A DNA stretch of 64,000 bases, from contig NZ_LDOS01000002.1 in the NCBI RefSeq assembly GCF_002077135.1, positions 620,001 through 684,000 of the forward strand, in the 5' to 3' direction. The position numbers and the translations under genes were made by a program. The first letter of the stretch is position 1. Each line of letters starts with the position of its first letter. Of the stretch, positions 51,876 through 60,154 are shown in pieces. This DNA comes from Metallibacterium scheffleri (lineage in GTDB: Bacteria; Pseudomonadota; Gammaproteobacteria; Xanthomonadales; Rhodanobacteraceae). The notes under the pieces were generated by a model. That model made no database searches and was not told where the DNA came from. It saw only the letters and a program-made list of their open reading frames with translations.

Positions 51876-53141
51876 TCAGAACGTGCCGGCCAGCTTGAAG
51901 ATGGGCAGGTACAGGCCGATCACCATGCCGCCGACGAGGATGCCGATGATCACCATGATCAGCGGTTCCAGCAGCGTGCTCAGGGTATCGACGGCGTTGT
52001 TCACTTCTTCCTCGTAGAACTCGGCGATCTTGTACAGCATGGTGTCCAGCGCGCCGGATTCCTCGCCGATGGCGGTCATCTGCACCACCATGTTCGGAAA
52101 CAGGTCGGTCTGGCGCATGGCCAGTTCCAGCTTGTGGCCCACCGAGATGTCCTCGCGCATCTGCCGCACCGCGTTGCCGTAGACCACGCTGCCGGTGGCG
52201 CCGGCGACGGCATCCAGCGCCTCGACCAGCGGCACGCCGGCCTTGAAGGTGACGCCCAGCGTGCGCGCGAAGCGCGCGATCGCCGACTCGCGCAGGATAT
52301 TGCCGATGATCGGGATCTTCAGCGACATGCGATCCAGCGCTTGCGCGAAGGCCGTCGAACGCTTGTACAGCATCACCAGTCCGACAATGATCGCGACCAG
52401 TACCACCAGGATGAAGATGCCGTCGTTCTTCACGAAATCCGAGGCGTTGATGATCATCTGCGTGAACGCCGGCATGGCCGCGCCGGCGTCCTTGAACACC
52501 TTGGAGAACACCGGCACCACGAAGATCAGCAGCACCAGGCTGACGATGACCGCCACCGACAGCACCATGGCCGGATAGAACATGGCTTTCTTGATCTTGG
52601 CCTTCATCGCCTCCATGCGCTCCTTGTAGGTGGCGACCGTGTCCAGCACGGTGTCGAGCACGCCAGCCGCCTCGCCGGCCTTGACCAGGTTGCAATACAG
52701 CTCGTCGAACTGCACCGGATGCTGCGCCAGCGCCTCGTGCAGCGAATTGCCGCCTTCCAGCGAGGTCTTGATGTCGGTGAGCAGGTTCTTCATGCGCACG
52801 TTGCGCTGGCCGCCGGCGATGATCTCGAAGGCCTGCACCATGGGCACGCCGGATTTCATCATCGTCGCGATCTGGCGACTGAAGATGGAGATGTCGCGTG
52901 GTTTGATGCTGCTGCCGGCGGCGCCGAACAGCGGCTTGGCCTTTTCCTTCACCGTCTGCGGGTTCATGCCCTGGCGGCGCAGCTCGGCCTTGACCAGGCT
53001 GGCGTTCTTGGACGGCATTTCGCCGCGCATCTTCTGACCGCGCTTGTCCAGCGCGATCCAGGTGTAGGTGGTCAGGCGCGAGATTTCGGCGCGCGCGGCA
53101 CCCGTGTCCGGACGTTTCTTGGCGGTGGCGGCGATGGCCAT
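51876..53141 (-). CDS. pilC: type IV pilus inner-membrane platform protein
   Basis: 421 residues with the duplicated T2SSF domain: repeated helices around LEGGNSLHEAL and LVEALDAVAGATGS, plus IPIIGNILRESAIARFARTL. Three membrane segments follow the first half (MVLSVAVIVSLVLLIF) and two the end (PLIMVIIGILVGGMVIGLYL). It organises pilus assembly with PilB. It lies between pilB and pilD; about 65 bases separate it from pilD. Confidence 0.94.
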   Translation of the reverse strand: MAIAATAKKRPDTGAARAEISRLTTYTWIALDKRGQKMRGEMPSKNASLVKAELRRQGMNPQTVKEKAKPLFGAAGSSIKPRDISIFSRQIATMMKSGVPMVQAFEIIAGGQRNVRMKNLLTDIKTSLEGGNSLHEALAQHPVQFDELYCNLVKAGEAAGVLDTVLDTVATYKERMEAMKAKIKKAMFYPAMVLSVAVIVSLVLLIFVVPVFSKVFKDAGAAMPAFTQMIINASDFVKNDGIFILVVLVAIIVGLVMLYKRSTAFAQALDRMSLKIPIIGNILRESAIARFARTLGVTFKAGVPLVEALDAVAGATGSVVYGNAVRQMREDISVGHKLELAMRQTDLFPNMVVQMTAIGEESGALDTMLYKIAEFYEEEVNNAVDTLSTLLEPLIMVIIGILVGGMVIGLYLPIFKLAGTF

Positions 53142-53152
53142 TGCTATTCCCC

Positions 53153-54898
53153 TCAGTCCTTGGTCACGCGGTTGATTTCGGCGAGGCTGGTGACCCCGTT
53201 GATGACCTTGACCAGCGCCGAGCCGCGCAGGTCGCGCACGCCACTGGCCTTGGCCGCGGCGGCGATCTGCAAGGCGTTGCCGCCTTCGAGCACGATGCGC
53301 TGGATTTCTTCGGTCATCGGCATCACCTGGTAGATGCCGGTGCGGCCCTTGTAGCCTTCGTTGCAATGCGGACAGCCGGCGGCGTCGTACAAGGTGATGC
53401 GCCCGGCCTCGATTTCGGCGATCTGCGCGTCGCTGAAACCCTCGGCCTTGAGCGCGCCTGGTGGCAGCGGCTGCATGGGCTTCTTGCAGTCATGCAGGCG
53501 CCGCGCCAGGCGTTGCGCGATGACCAGCAGCACCGCCGAGGTGATGTTGTAGGGCGCGATACCCATGTTCATCAGGCGCGCGATGGTCAGCGGCGCGTCG
53601 TTGGTGTGCAGGGTGGAGAGCACCAAGTGCCCGGTCTGCGCCGCCTTGATGCCGATCTCGGCGGTCTCGGTGTCGCGAATCTCGCCGACCATGATCACGT
53701 CGGGATCCTGGCGCAGGAACGCGCGCAGGGCCTTGGCGAAGGTCATGCCTTTCTTCTCGTTCACCTGCACCTGATTGATACCCGGCAGGCGGATTTCCAC
53801 CGGGTCCTCGGCCGCCGAGATGTTGCGTCCCTCGGTGTTGAGGATATTGAGCGCGGTGTACAGCGACACGGTCTTGCCCGAGCCGGTGGGACCGGTCACC
53901 AGCACCATGCCATGGGGTTTGTGGATGGCGGCGAGAAACTCCTGGCGCTGATCGTCCTCGTAGCCAAGTTTCTCGATGCCCAGCTTGGCCGCGCCGCCAT
54001 CGAGGATGCGCAGCACGATTTTCTCGCCAGCCAGGATCGGCAGCGAGCTGACGCGGAAGTCCATCGAGCGGCCCTTGCCGATGCTCAGCTTCATGCGCCC
54101 GTCCTGCGGCACGCGGCGCTCGGCGATGTCGAGCTGCGCCATCACCTTGAGGCGCGCCGAGATGCGCGGGGTGAGCTGCACCGGCGGGTTGGACACGGTG
54201 CGCAGCACGCCGTCGATGCGGTAGCGCACGCGATAGAACTTCTCGTAGGGTTCGAAGTGGATGTCCGAGGCGCCGCGGCGAATCGCATCGAGCAGGATCT
54301 TGTTGACGTACTTGACGATCGGCGCCTCGTCGCCGGGCGCGGCGTTGGTCGCCGCATCGTCCTGCGCGGCGCCGGCCTCGCCCTCCAGCGTCAGCGCATC
54401 GAGATCGTCGTCGCCATCGAGGCCACTGATGGTGGTGGCGGCGCTTTGCAGGGCCGCGTCGATGGCGGCTTCCAGCGCGGAATCGTTGACCAGCACCGCC
54501 TCGACGATCATGTTCGAGTGGAACTTGATCTCGTCCATGGCATGCGAGTTGGCCGGGTCGCCCGTGCCCAGCGTGAGGCGGTTGCCGCGTTTGAACAGCG
54601 GCAGTACGCGGTGCTTGCGCAACAGGTCCTCGCTGACCAGCTTGATCGGCACCTGGGCAAGGTCGATGGCCTCCAGGTCCAGCACCGGCACGCCGAATTC
54701 GGCCGACAGCGCAGACATCACCCGCTGCGTATCGACGAGGGCGTTCTGCACCAGATGCCGTGCCAGCGGCAGTCGCGCGCTGGCCGCATCCTGCACCGCG
54801 CTGCGTGCATCGGCTTCGCTCAGCGCGCCCTCGGCCACCAGGCGGCGCGCCACTCCGGTCAGGCCCGCCAGCGGCGGTGCATTCATCTGAGTTGCCAT
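53153..54898 (-). CDS. pilB: type IV pilus assembly ATPase
   Basis: 581 residues. An N-terminal T2SSE_N domain (LVAEGALSEADARSAVQDA) precedes the ATPase: Walker A VLVTGPTGSGKTVSL, the Asp box, Walker B RQDPDVIMVGEIRD, and the His box in STLHTNDAP. The zinc motif is altered: CPHCNEGYKG supplies the second pair, while the first is LHDCKK instead of the usual C-x-x-C. No pilA is next to it, unlike in some Xanthomonas, so the pilin gene is elsewhere. Confidence 0.95.
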   Translation of the reverse strand: MATQMNAPPLAGLTGVARRLVAEGALSEADARSAVQDAASARLPLARHLVQNALVDTQRVMSALSAEFGVPVLDLEAIDLAQVPIKLVSEDLLRKHRVLPLFKRGNRLTLGTGDPANSHAMDEIKFHSNMIVEAVLVNDSALEAAIDAALQSAATTISGLDGDDDLDALTLEGEAGAAQDDAATNAAPGDEAPIVKYVNKILLDAIRRGASDIHFEPYEKFYRVRYRIDGVLRTVSNPPVQLTPRISARLKVMAQLDIAERRVPQDGRMKLSIGKGRSMDFRVSSLPILAGEKIVLRILDGGAAKLGIEKLGYEDDQRQEFLAAIHKPHGMVLVTGPTGSGKTVSLYTALNILNTEGRNISAAEDPVEIRLPGINQVQVNEKKGMTFAKALRAFLRQDPDVIMVGEIRDTETAEIGIKAAQTGHLVLSTLHTNDAPLTIARLMNMGIAPYNITSAVLLVIAQRLARRLHDCKKPMQPLPPGALKAEGFSDAQIAEIEAGRITLYDAAGCPHCNEGYKGRTGIYQVMPMTEEIQRIVLEGGNALQIAAAAKASGVRDLRGSALVKVINGVTSLAEINRVTKD

Positions 54899-55309
54899 AA
54901 GAATCCGGTCTAACCCCCCGTCGTTGCTGCGAATCTACCGCAAAACGCAAGGCATCGGGGCATCCCGGACCCCCGACTTTTTCCGATAGACCCGCGCAAG
55001 CATGATGCGCGTCACCTTTGCAATGCGAATCACACCCTGATTCGTCATCCATGGACGGCGCGGTCTTCCTGCTCGTCATCGCGAACGGCACGCAGCGCCG
55101 AGCGGGGATCCAGACGTGCCGCATGCGTGTGCGATGACGTGCACGGTTGCCGATGCGGCGATCCCCGCTTGCACAGGGATGACGCCTCGCGCCGTCCGCA
55201 CGCGCGGCACCGGTCCGCAAGCACGCGGCTGGGTTTGTGCGCGCCGGCCCAGGCGGCCATCGCGTATCATCGCCGCGCTCGCCCACGCGGCTCGCCATCG
55301 GGGACTGCC
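54899..55309. other. intergenic region between pilB and the glycosyltransferase
   Basis: 411 bases with the divergent promoters of pilB and the glycosyltransferase gene. It holds degenerate REP-like sequence at about 55075-55185 (ATCCCCGCTTGCACAGGGAT on one side). No clear sigma-54 or sigma-70 promoter, pilA or small RNA was seen. Confidence 0.5.
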
Positions 55310-56158
55310 TTGCTCAGCATCATCCTGCCCGCCAAGAACGAGGCGCCGGCGCTGGCCGATCTGCTGCCGCGCCTGCGCGCGGCGCAACCCGTGGCCGAGA
55401 TCCTGGTCATCGACGACGGCTCCACCGACAACACCCGCGCGCTGTGCGCGCAACACGGCGTGGGCTGCCTCGGTTCACCCTATTCAATGGGCAACGGCGC
55501 GGCGATCAAACGCGGCGCGCGCGCGGCGCGCGGTGACGTGCTGGTGTTCATGGATGCCGACGGCCAGCACGATCCGGCCGACATCGAGCGCCTGCTGGCG
55601 CGTCTCGACACCGGCTACGACATGGTCGTCGGCGCGCGCGCCTGGTCCGGCCAGGCCGGGGTCGGGCGCGGCCTGGCCAACAGCTTCTACAACCGCATGG
55701 CCAGTTGGATGACCGGGCACAAGGTGCTGGACCTGACCAGCGGCTTCCGCGCCGTGCGCGCGGACAAGTTTCGCGAGTTCCTGCACCTGCTGCCGAATGG
55801 ATTCTCGTATCCGACCACCAGCACCATGGCGTTTTTCCGCAGCGCCTATGCGGTGGCCTACGAGCCCATCGCCGTGGCCAAACGCGTCGGCAAGAGCCAC
55901 ATCAAACCGCTGCGCGACGGCGTGCGCTTTTTGCTGATCATCTTCAAGATCGCCACGCTGTACTCGCCGCTGAAACTGTTCCTGCCGGTCAGCGCGCTGT
56001 TTTTCGTGCTCGGCCTGATCAACTACCTGCACACCTACATCGACACCGGCCGCCTGACCAACATGAGCACGCTGCTGTGGAGCGCCGCGGTCATCGTGTT
56101 CCTGATCGGGCTGATCTCCGAGCAGATCACCAACCTGACGTACAAGCGCGAGGGGTGA
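55310..56158 (+). CDS. family 2 glycosyltransferase with C-terminal membrane pair (polyprenyl-phosphate type)
   Basis: 282 residues from a TTG at 55310; no better start fits. ILPAKNEAPALADLLP, VIDDGSTDNT and VFMDADGQHDP (DxD) are the GT-A fold of DPM1/GtrB-like enzymes. Two membrane helices close the protein (LFLPVSALFFVLGLINYL; LLWSAAVIVFLIGLIS). It likely charges undecaprenyl phosphate with a sugar for surface polysaccharide. Its last 200 bases are repeated 1,020 bases downstream. Confidence 0.85.
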   Translation: MLSIILPAKNEAPALADLLPRLRAAQPVAEILVIDDGSTDNTRALCAQHGVGCLGSPYSMGNGAAIKRGARAARGDVLVFMDADGQHDPADIERLLARLDTGYDMVVGARAWSGQAGVGRGLANSFYNRMASWMTGHKVLDLTSGFRAVRADKFREFLHLLPNGFSYPTTSTMAFFRSAYAVAYEPIAVAKRVGKSHIKPLRDGVRFLLIIFKIATLYSPLKLFLPVSALFFVLGLINYLHTYIDTGRLTNMSTLLWSAAVIVFLIGLISEQITNLTYKREG

Positions 56159-56209
56159 GGGTTTCGTGACCGCCGCTCCTGGCCAGGCGGAGCGCAGGAT
56201 GCGGCATGA

Positions 56210-56252
56210 TTGAACGCGTCCTCGACCGCGGCTAAAATATGGCTAGCCATAT
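56210..56252 (+). promoter_or_regulatory. promoter and palindromic operator of the Phd/VapC module
   Basis: TTGAAC (56210-56215), 17 bases, TAAAAT (56233-56238). A perfect 16-bp palindrome ATATGGCTAGCCATAT (56237-56252) overlaps the -10 and the start region, as expected for antitoxin autoregulation. Confidence 0.8.
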
Positions 56253-56269
56253 CGCCAAATGAGCGCGCC

Positions 56270-56527
56270 ATGAAAATCGTGCCGGTCTACGAAGCCAAGA
56301 ATCGATTCTCGGAGCTGCTCGCAGCCGTGGAGCAGGGTGAGACCGTGTCGATCACCCGTCGCGGCGCACCCGTGGCCCGGCTGATCGCGGAGCCCACCGC
56401 CGGCAAGACCGGCCGCAACGAGGCACGCAAACGCATCGCTGCTGGCTTTGAGCGGCTGCGCGGCCTGCGTGCGAGCATCCCACTGGACGGTGACCTCAAG
56501 GCCATCACCCGCGAAGGCGCGGACTGA
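56270..56527 (+). CDS. Phd/YefM-family antitoxin
   Basis: 85 residues. KIVPVYEAKNRFSELLAAVE with GETVSITRRGAPVARLI is the Phd/YefM fold. The C-terminal tail (FERLRGLRASIPLDGDLK) is where these proteins wrap around a toxin. It directly precedes the PIN toxin, TGA then ATG with no gap. Autorepression through the ATATGGCTAGCCATAT operator is likely. Confidence 0.9.
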   Translation: MKIVPVYEAKNRFSELLAAVEQGETVSITRRGAPVARLIAEPTAGKTGRNEARKRIAAGFERLRGLRASIPLDGDLKAITREGAD

Positions 56528-56932
56528 ATGCCCTTCGTCATCGACAACTCGGTCGTGTGCGGCTGGTTTCTGGCCAATCAATCAACCGACTACACCGAGG
56601 CCATCGCACGGCGGCTGCTGGATGATGGTGCCATCGCGCCAGGACTGTGGCCTCTGGAACTTGCCAACGTGCTGCGTACTGCATGCAAGCGCGGCGCGAT
56701 GATCGCCAGTCAGGCGCGCGAGGTGGCCGAGCAGATTGCCGTCTTGCCGATCGCCGTCGATGCGCAGCCACCTGCCACCCAGACCGTTCTCTCGCTCGCG
56801 CTGCGTTACGACCTGTCCAGTTATGACGCGGCCTATCTGGAACTGGCCCTGCGCCTGCAGTTGCCCATCGCCACGCAGGATGCCGCACTGGCCGAGGCGG
56901 CCATGGCGGCGGGCGTGGGCGTGGTGCACTGA
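56528..56932 (+). CDS. vapC: PIN-domain toxin (VapC family)
   Basis: 134 residues. Acidic residues in VIDNSVVCGWF, ELANVL, SSYDAAYLELA and TQDAAL form the PIN four-Asp/Glu nuclease site. It cleaves a tRNA or other RNA when the antitoxin decays. The pair lies between two copies of the same glycosyltransferase 3' end, so it probably arrived by insertion. Confidence 0.93.
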   Translation: MPFVIDNSVVCGWFLANQSTDYTEAIARRLLDDGAIAPGLWPLELANVLRTACKRGAMIASQAREVAEQIAVLPIAVDAQPPATQTVLSLALRYDLSSYDAAYLELALRLQLPIATQDAALAEAAMAAGVGVVH

Positions 56933-56944
56933 GAGGCTGTACGG

Positions 56945-57178
56945 ATGAACATCGCCACCGGCAAACCGGGCCTGTTGCTGTACTCGCCGCTGAAGCTGTT
57001 CCTGCCGGTCAGCGCGCTGTTTTTCGTGCTCGGTCTGATCAACTACCTGCACACCTACATCGACACCGGCCGCCTGACCAACATGAGCACGCTGCTGTGG
57101 AGCGCCGCGGTCATCGTGTTCTTGATCGGGCTGATCTCCGAGCAGATCACCAACCTGACGTATCGGCGCGATGCGTGA
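56945..57178 (+). pseudogene. duplicated 3' end of the glycosyltransferase gene
   Basis: 77 codons. From about 56978 the DNA matches 55958-56158 nearly base for base, only a few third-position changes before the tails diverge (KREG against RRDA). It encodes just the two C-terminal membrane helices; the catalytic domain is missing. An ATG at 56945 could still express a small membrane protein. Confidence 0.85.
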
Positions 57179-57258
57179 GAGTTTTTGCGCTGGCCGGCTT
57201 CGGGACTTGGCCGTCGGGCATGGGGTTAAACTGATGCAGCATCACCACGGGAAGTCGC

Positions 57259-57558
57259 ATGCGACTCGACGCGCACCATATCGCCGCGATCAAGCAACTG
57301 GCCGTCGAGCAATTCGGCGCTGGCGCGCGGGTGCGGCTGTTCGGCTCGCGCGTGGATGACGCCGCGCGCGGCGGCGACGTGGATTTGCTGGTGGAGCTCG
57401 ACACGCCAGTGACCGAGCCTGGCCTCGCCAGTGCAAGGTTTTCAGTGCGCGTGAGCCGCGCGATGTACGGGCGCAAGGTCGATGTGGTGCTGGCCGCGCC
57501 CAACCTCATGCGCCTGCCGATTCATGATGTCGCCCTGCGTGACGGAGTGTTGCTGTGA
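57259..57558 (+). CDS. mntA: MntA-type nucleotidyltransferase antitoxin
   Basis: 99 residues. RLFGSRVDDAARGGDVDLLV gives the G-S-x9-D-x-D motif of minimal nucleotidyltransferases, here of the MntA group that AMPylates the HepT toxin. GGGAAG precedes the ATG. Its stop overlaps the GTG of the next gene (GTGA), the normal coupling of the pair. Confidence 0.9.
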   Translation: MRLDAHHIAAIKQLAVEQFGAGARVRLFGSRVDDAARGGDVDLLVELDTPVTEPGLASARFSVRVSRAMYGRKVDVVLAAPNLMRLPIHDVALRDGVLL

Positions 57559-58031
57559 ATGCACCTGGCAATCTGGAACGCTTGCGATTCCTGGTGAAAA
57601 TCGTGCAACGTGAGTCGTTGCATCTACGCGCCACCGACGCGCGGCTTTTCGCTTCGCCGTTGACGCCGGAGCGCTTGCAGTCGATGGAAGCTGATGTCGT
57701 GATGGCCGAGCGGCTGGATGCCTTCGTGGCGCGCTTTGCACGCTTGCAGGACACCGTGGGTGACAAGTTCGTGCCGGCGCTCCTGCAAGCGTTGCAGGAA
57801 CCGATCGGGGCGGTGATCGACAACCTTGATCGTGCCGAGCGCCTGGGCTGGATCGTGTCAGCCGATGGATGGATCGAAGCGCGCCGACTGCGCAATCAGA
57901 TGATTCACGAATACGTCGATGACCTAAGCATGCTGGCCAGCAATCTCCAGGCTGGACATCGCTATGTCCCCGTGCTGCTCGAAACGGCCCAGCGTCTCAT
58001 TGACGAAACCGCGCGCCGGGGTTGGGCGTAA
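57555..58031 (+). CDS. hepT: HepT-type HEPN RNase toxin
   Basis: 158 residues from the GTG at 57555. RLRNQMIHEY contains the R-x4-H-x-Y motif: the Arg and His are the RNase site and the Tyr the residue modified by MntA. This is a textbook MntA-HepT toxin-antitoxin pair. It sits between the glycosyltransferase remnant and the flippase gene; its end overlaps the start region of neither. Confidence 0.92.
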   Translation: MNAPGNLERLRFLVKIVQRESLHLRATDARLFASPLTPERLQSMEADVVMAERLDAFVARFARLQDTVGDKFVPALLQALQEPIGAVIDNLDRAERLGWIVSADGWIEARRLRNQMIHEYVDDLSMLASNLQAGHRYVPVLLETAQRLIDETARRGWA

Positions 58032-58068
58032 ACCGGGTGCCGCAGCACGCCATCGATGGCTGCAGGTC

Positions 58069-59520
58069 ATGAGCCGCAAGGTCGCGCACAACGCCTTGTG
58101 GAATGTCGGCGGGCAATTGGTGTCGCTGGGCGTCGGGCTGGTGGCGCTGCCCATCCTCCTGCACGCATTGGGGGCTGCACGGCTGGGTGTGTTCACCCTC
58201 GCGTTGGGCCTGATCGGGTTTTCCGGGCTGTTCGATCTCGGCCTCAGCCGCGCGCTCACGCAAACCGTGTCCAGCAGCCTGGGGCAAGGCCGTTCGCGGG
58301 CACAGGTGGCGGCGCTGGTGTGGCGCGTCATCGGCCTGCTCGCCGGGTTTGGCGTGCTGTGGCTGGTGGCGCTGTGGTGGGCCGCGCCGTTTCTGGTGGA
58401 CCGATTGTTTTCGCTCAGCGGCGAGATGGCGCGCGAAACCCTTTTCGGCCTGCGCGCGCTGGCGCTGTCCATCCCCTTCGCACTAGCCGCCACCGGGGCC
58501 ATGGGCACGCTGGAGGGCTTGCAGCAATTCCGCCTGCTCAGCCTGTGGCGCATGCCGATGAGCCTGCTGCAATTCGGCCTGCCGGTGATCGTGGCGCTGA
58601 TCCGCCCCGACATCGGCTGGGTGATCGCCGCGCTGGCCGCCACGCGCGTGGCGTGGATGGCGCTGTGGCTCACGCAGTTGCAGCGCCTGCTGCCGCGCGA
58701 GCCGGGCGTAACGTCCAGCCGCGCTGATCTGCGCCACGCGCTGCACTTTGGCGGCTGGCTGTCGGTGAGCAACCTCATCGGCCCACTGATGGTCTATGCC
58801 GACCGTTTTTATCTGGCCAGTTTGTTTCCGCCCGCGACGGTGGCGTATTACACCGTGCCATTCGATACCGCGTTTCGCGCCACGTCACTGCCACAAACCG
58901 CGATGAACGCGCTGTTCCCAGCGCTGGCGGAAACGCAGTCCCGGCCCGAAGCCTCGACCCGGCTTTTGGCCCTCGCCATCCGCGCGGTGGTGGTGCTGGT
59001 GCTGCCCGCCGTCCTTGTGGTGGCGGTGTTCGCGCATCCCTTGCTGGCACTCTGGCTCAATGCGAGTTTTGCCGGCCCAGCCGCGCCCGTGCTGCAACTG
59101 TTGCTGATCGGTATTTTTCTCAACAGCGCCGCGCATCTGCCCTACGCCCTGCTGCAGGCGTATGGCCGCTCGGACCTGACCGCCAAGCTGCACCTGCTGG
59201 AACTGCCGGTGTTCGCCGTGCTGCTGGTTGCGGGTGTGCACTGGTTCGGCATTACCGGCGCCGCGCTGGCGTGGACGCTGCGCGTGGCACTGGATGCCGC
59301 GCTGCTGTACGGCACCGCGTGGTGGCTGCAACAGCCCTTGCGCGCGACGCTGGCAAGAGGCGCGGGGTTGCTGTGCTTCGCGACGACAATTCTCTTATTT
59401 GCAATTTATGTACTTCATGGAATGGCACAAATTGCATTAATGTTACTAGTTATTATTTATGCTGCCGCTACTTTTTTTCGCGTTTTATTGGTTGTTTTTC
59501 GCAAGTCTGCAAATAGCTGA
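58069..59520 (+). CDS. Wzx-family polysaccharide flippase
   Basis: 483 residues with about twelve to fourteen membrane helices (NALWNVGGQLVSLGVGLVAL near the start). MATE/Wzx-type layout without signal peptide. It flips a lipid-linked oligosaccharide across the inner membrane. From about 59380 on, the sequence suddenly becomes AT-rich and continues so through the next gene, implying a recombination boundary inside the gene. The last 30 residues (VIIYAAATFFRVLLVVFRKS) are coded by AT-rich codons. Confidence 0.88.
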   Translation: MSRKVAHNALWNVGGQLVSLGVGLVALPILLHALGAARLGVFTLALGLIGFSGLFDLGLSRALTQTVSSSLGQGRSRAQVAALVWRVIGLLAGFGVLWLVALWWAAPFLVDRLFSLSGEMARETLFGLRALALSIPFALAATGAMGTLEGLQQFRLLSLWRMPMSLLQFGLPVIVALIRPDIGWVIAALAATRVAWMALWLTQLQRLLPREPGVTSSRADLRHALHFGGWLSVSNLIGPLMVYADRFYLASLFPPATVAYYTVPFDTAFRATSLPQTAMNALFPALAETQSRPEASTRLLALAIRAVVVLVLPAVLVVAVFAHPLLALWLNASFAGPAAPVLQLLLIGIFLNSAAHLPYALLQAYGRSDLTAKLHLLELPVFAVLLVAGVHWFGITGAALAWTLRVALDAALLYGTAWWLQQPLRATLARGAGLLCFATTILLFAIYVLHGMAQIALMLLVIIYAAATFFRVLLVVFRKSANS

Positions 59521-59525
59521 GTCAT

Positions 59526-60143
59526 ATGGGCATATATAAGCGAATGATAGGCTTCAACGCCGAAAATGGCGCGTTAATGACAATTATACGCACCAAGGAG
59601 ATATTCGCCGAGTCATTGAGATCGGCAGTTTACTCAAAAATTTTTTCTTCGGATAATGTTCGCATTGGAAGAAAATCAAAAATAAGAGGTGTTAAATATA
59701 TCAGTTTGGGAGCTAATTTCCGAGCTGGTGATGACTTTTGGATAGAAGCAATTTCCGCGTATGGCGGCCAAACACACAAACCTCAAATAGCGATCGGCAA
59801 CAACGTAATTTTCATGAACCGCGTTCACATTGCAGCGGTTAATGATATTAAAATCGCGGATGATGTTTTGATTGGCAGTAATGTTCTGATAACCGATCAT
59901 TTCCACGGGAAACCCGGTTTTGATGAACCACAAGCCAAAGGTACACACCCTGCATTGCGCAATTTGAATTCTCGCGGTGGTGTCGCCATCGGAGAACGGG
60001 TTTGGATAGGCGATGGCGTTTGCATCATGCCTGGAGTATCCATTGGCGTTGGGGCAATAATTGGAGCGAACGCCGTAGTTACAAAAAGCGTTGAGTCGGG
60101 TGCTGTTGTCGCCGGCAATCCAGCACGTGTGATTTCAAGGTAA
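59526..60143 (+). CDS. left-handed beta-helix acyltransferase (hexapeptide family)
   Basis: 205 residues. Repeats such as IAIGNNVIFMNRVHI, IADDVLIGSNVLITD, GVAIGERVWIGDG, and SIGVGAIIGANAVVTKS are the hexapeptide helix; TDHFHG carries a catalytic His candidate. It probably acetylates or otherwise acylates a sugar of the surface polysaccharide. The gene is strikingly AT-rich against its surroundings, so horizontal transfer is likely. ATG at 59526; another at 59577 is possible. Confidence 0.88.
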   Translation: MGIYKRMIGFNAENGALMTIIRTKEIFAESLRSAVYSKIFSSDNVRIGRKSKIRGVKYISLGANFRAGDDFWIEAISAYGGQTHKPQIAIGNNVIFMNRVHIAAVNDIKIADDVLIGSNVLITDHFHGKPGFDEPQAKGTHPALRNLNSRGGVAIGERVWIGDGVCIMPGVSIGVGAIIGANAVVTKSVESGAVVAGNPARVISR

Positions 60144-60154
60144 TCATTATTGCC

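Noticed and set aside
54899-55000. Sigma-54 promoter for pilB
   Set aside because: GG and GC doublets occur by chance in this GC-rich stretch; no TGGCAC-N5-TTGCA match was found.
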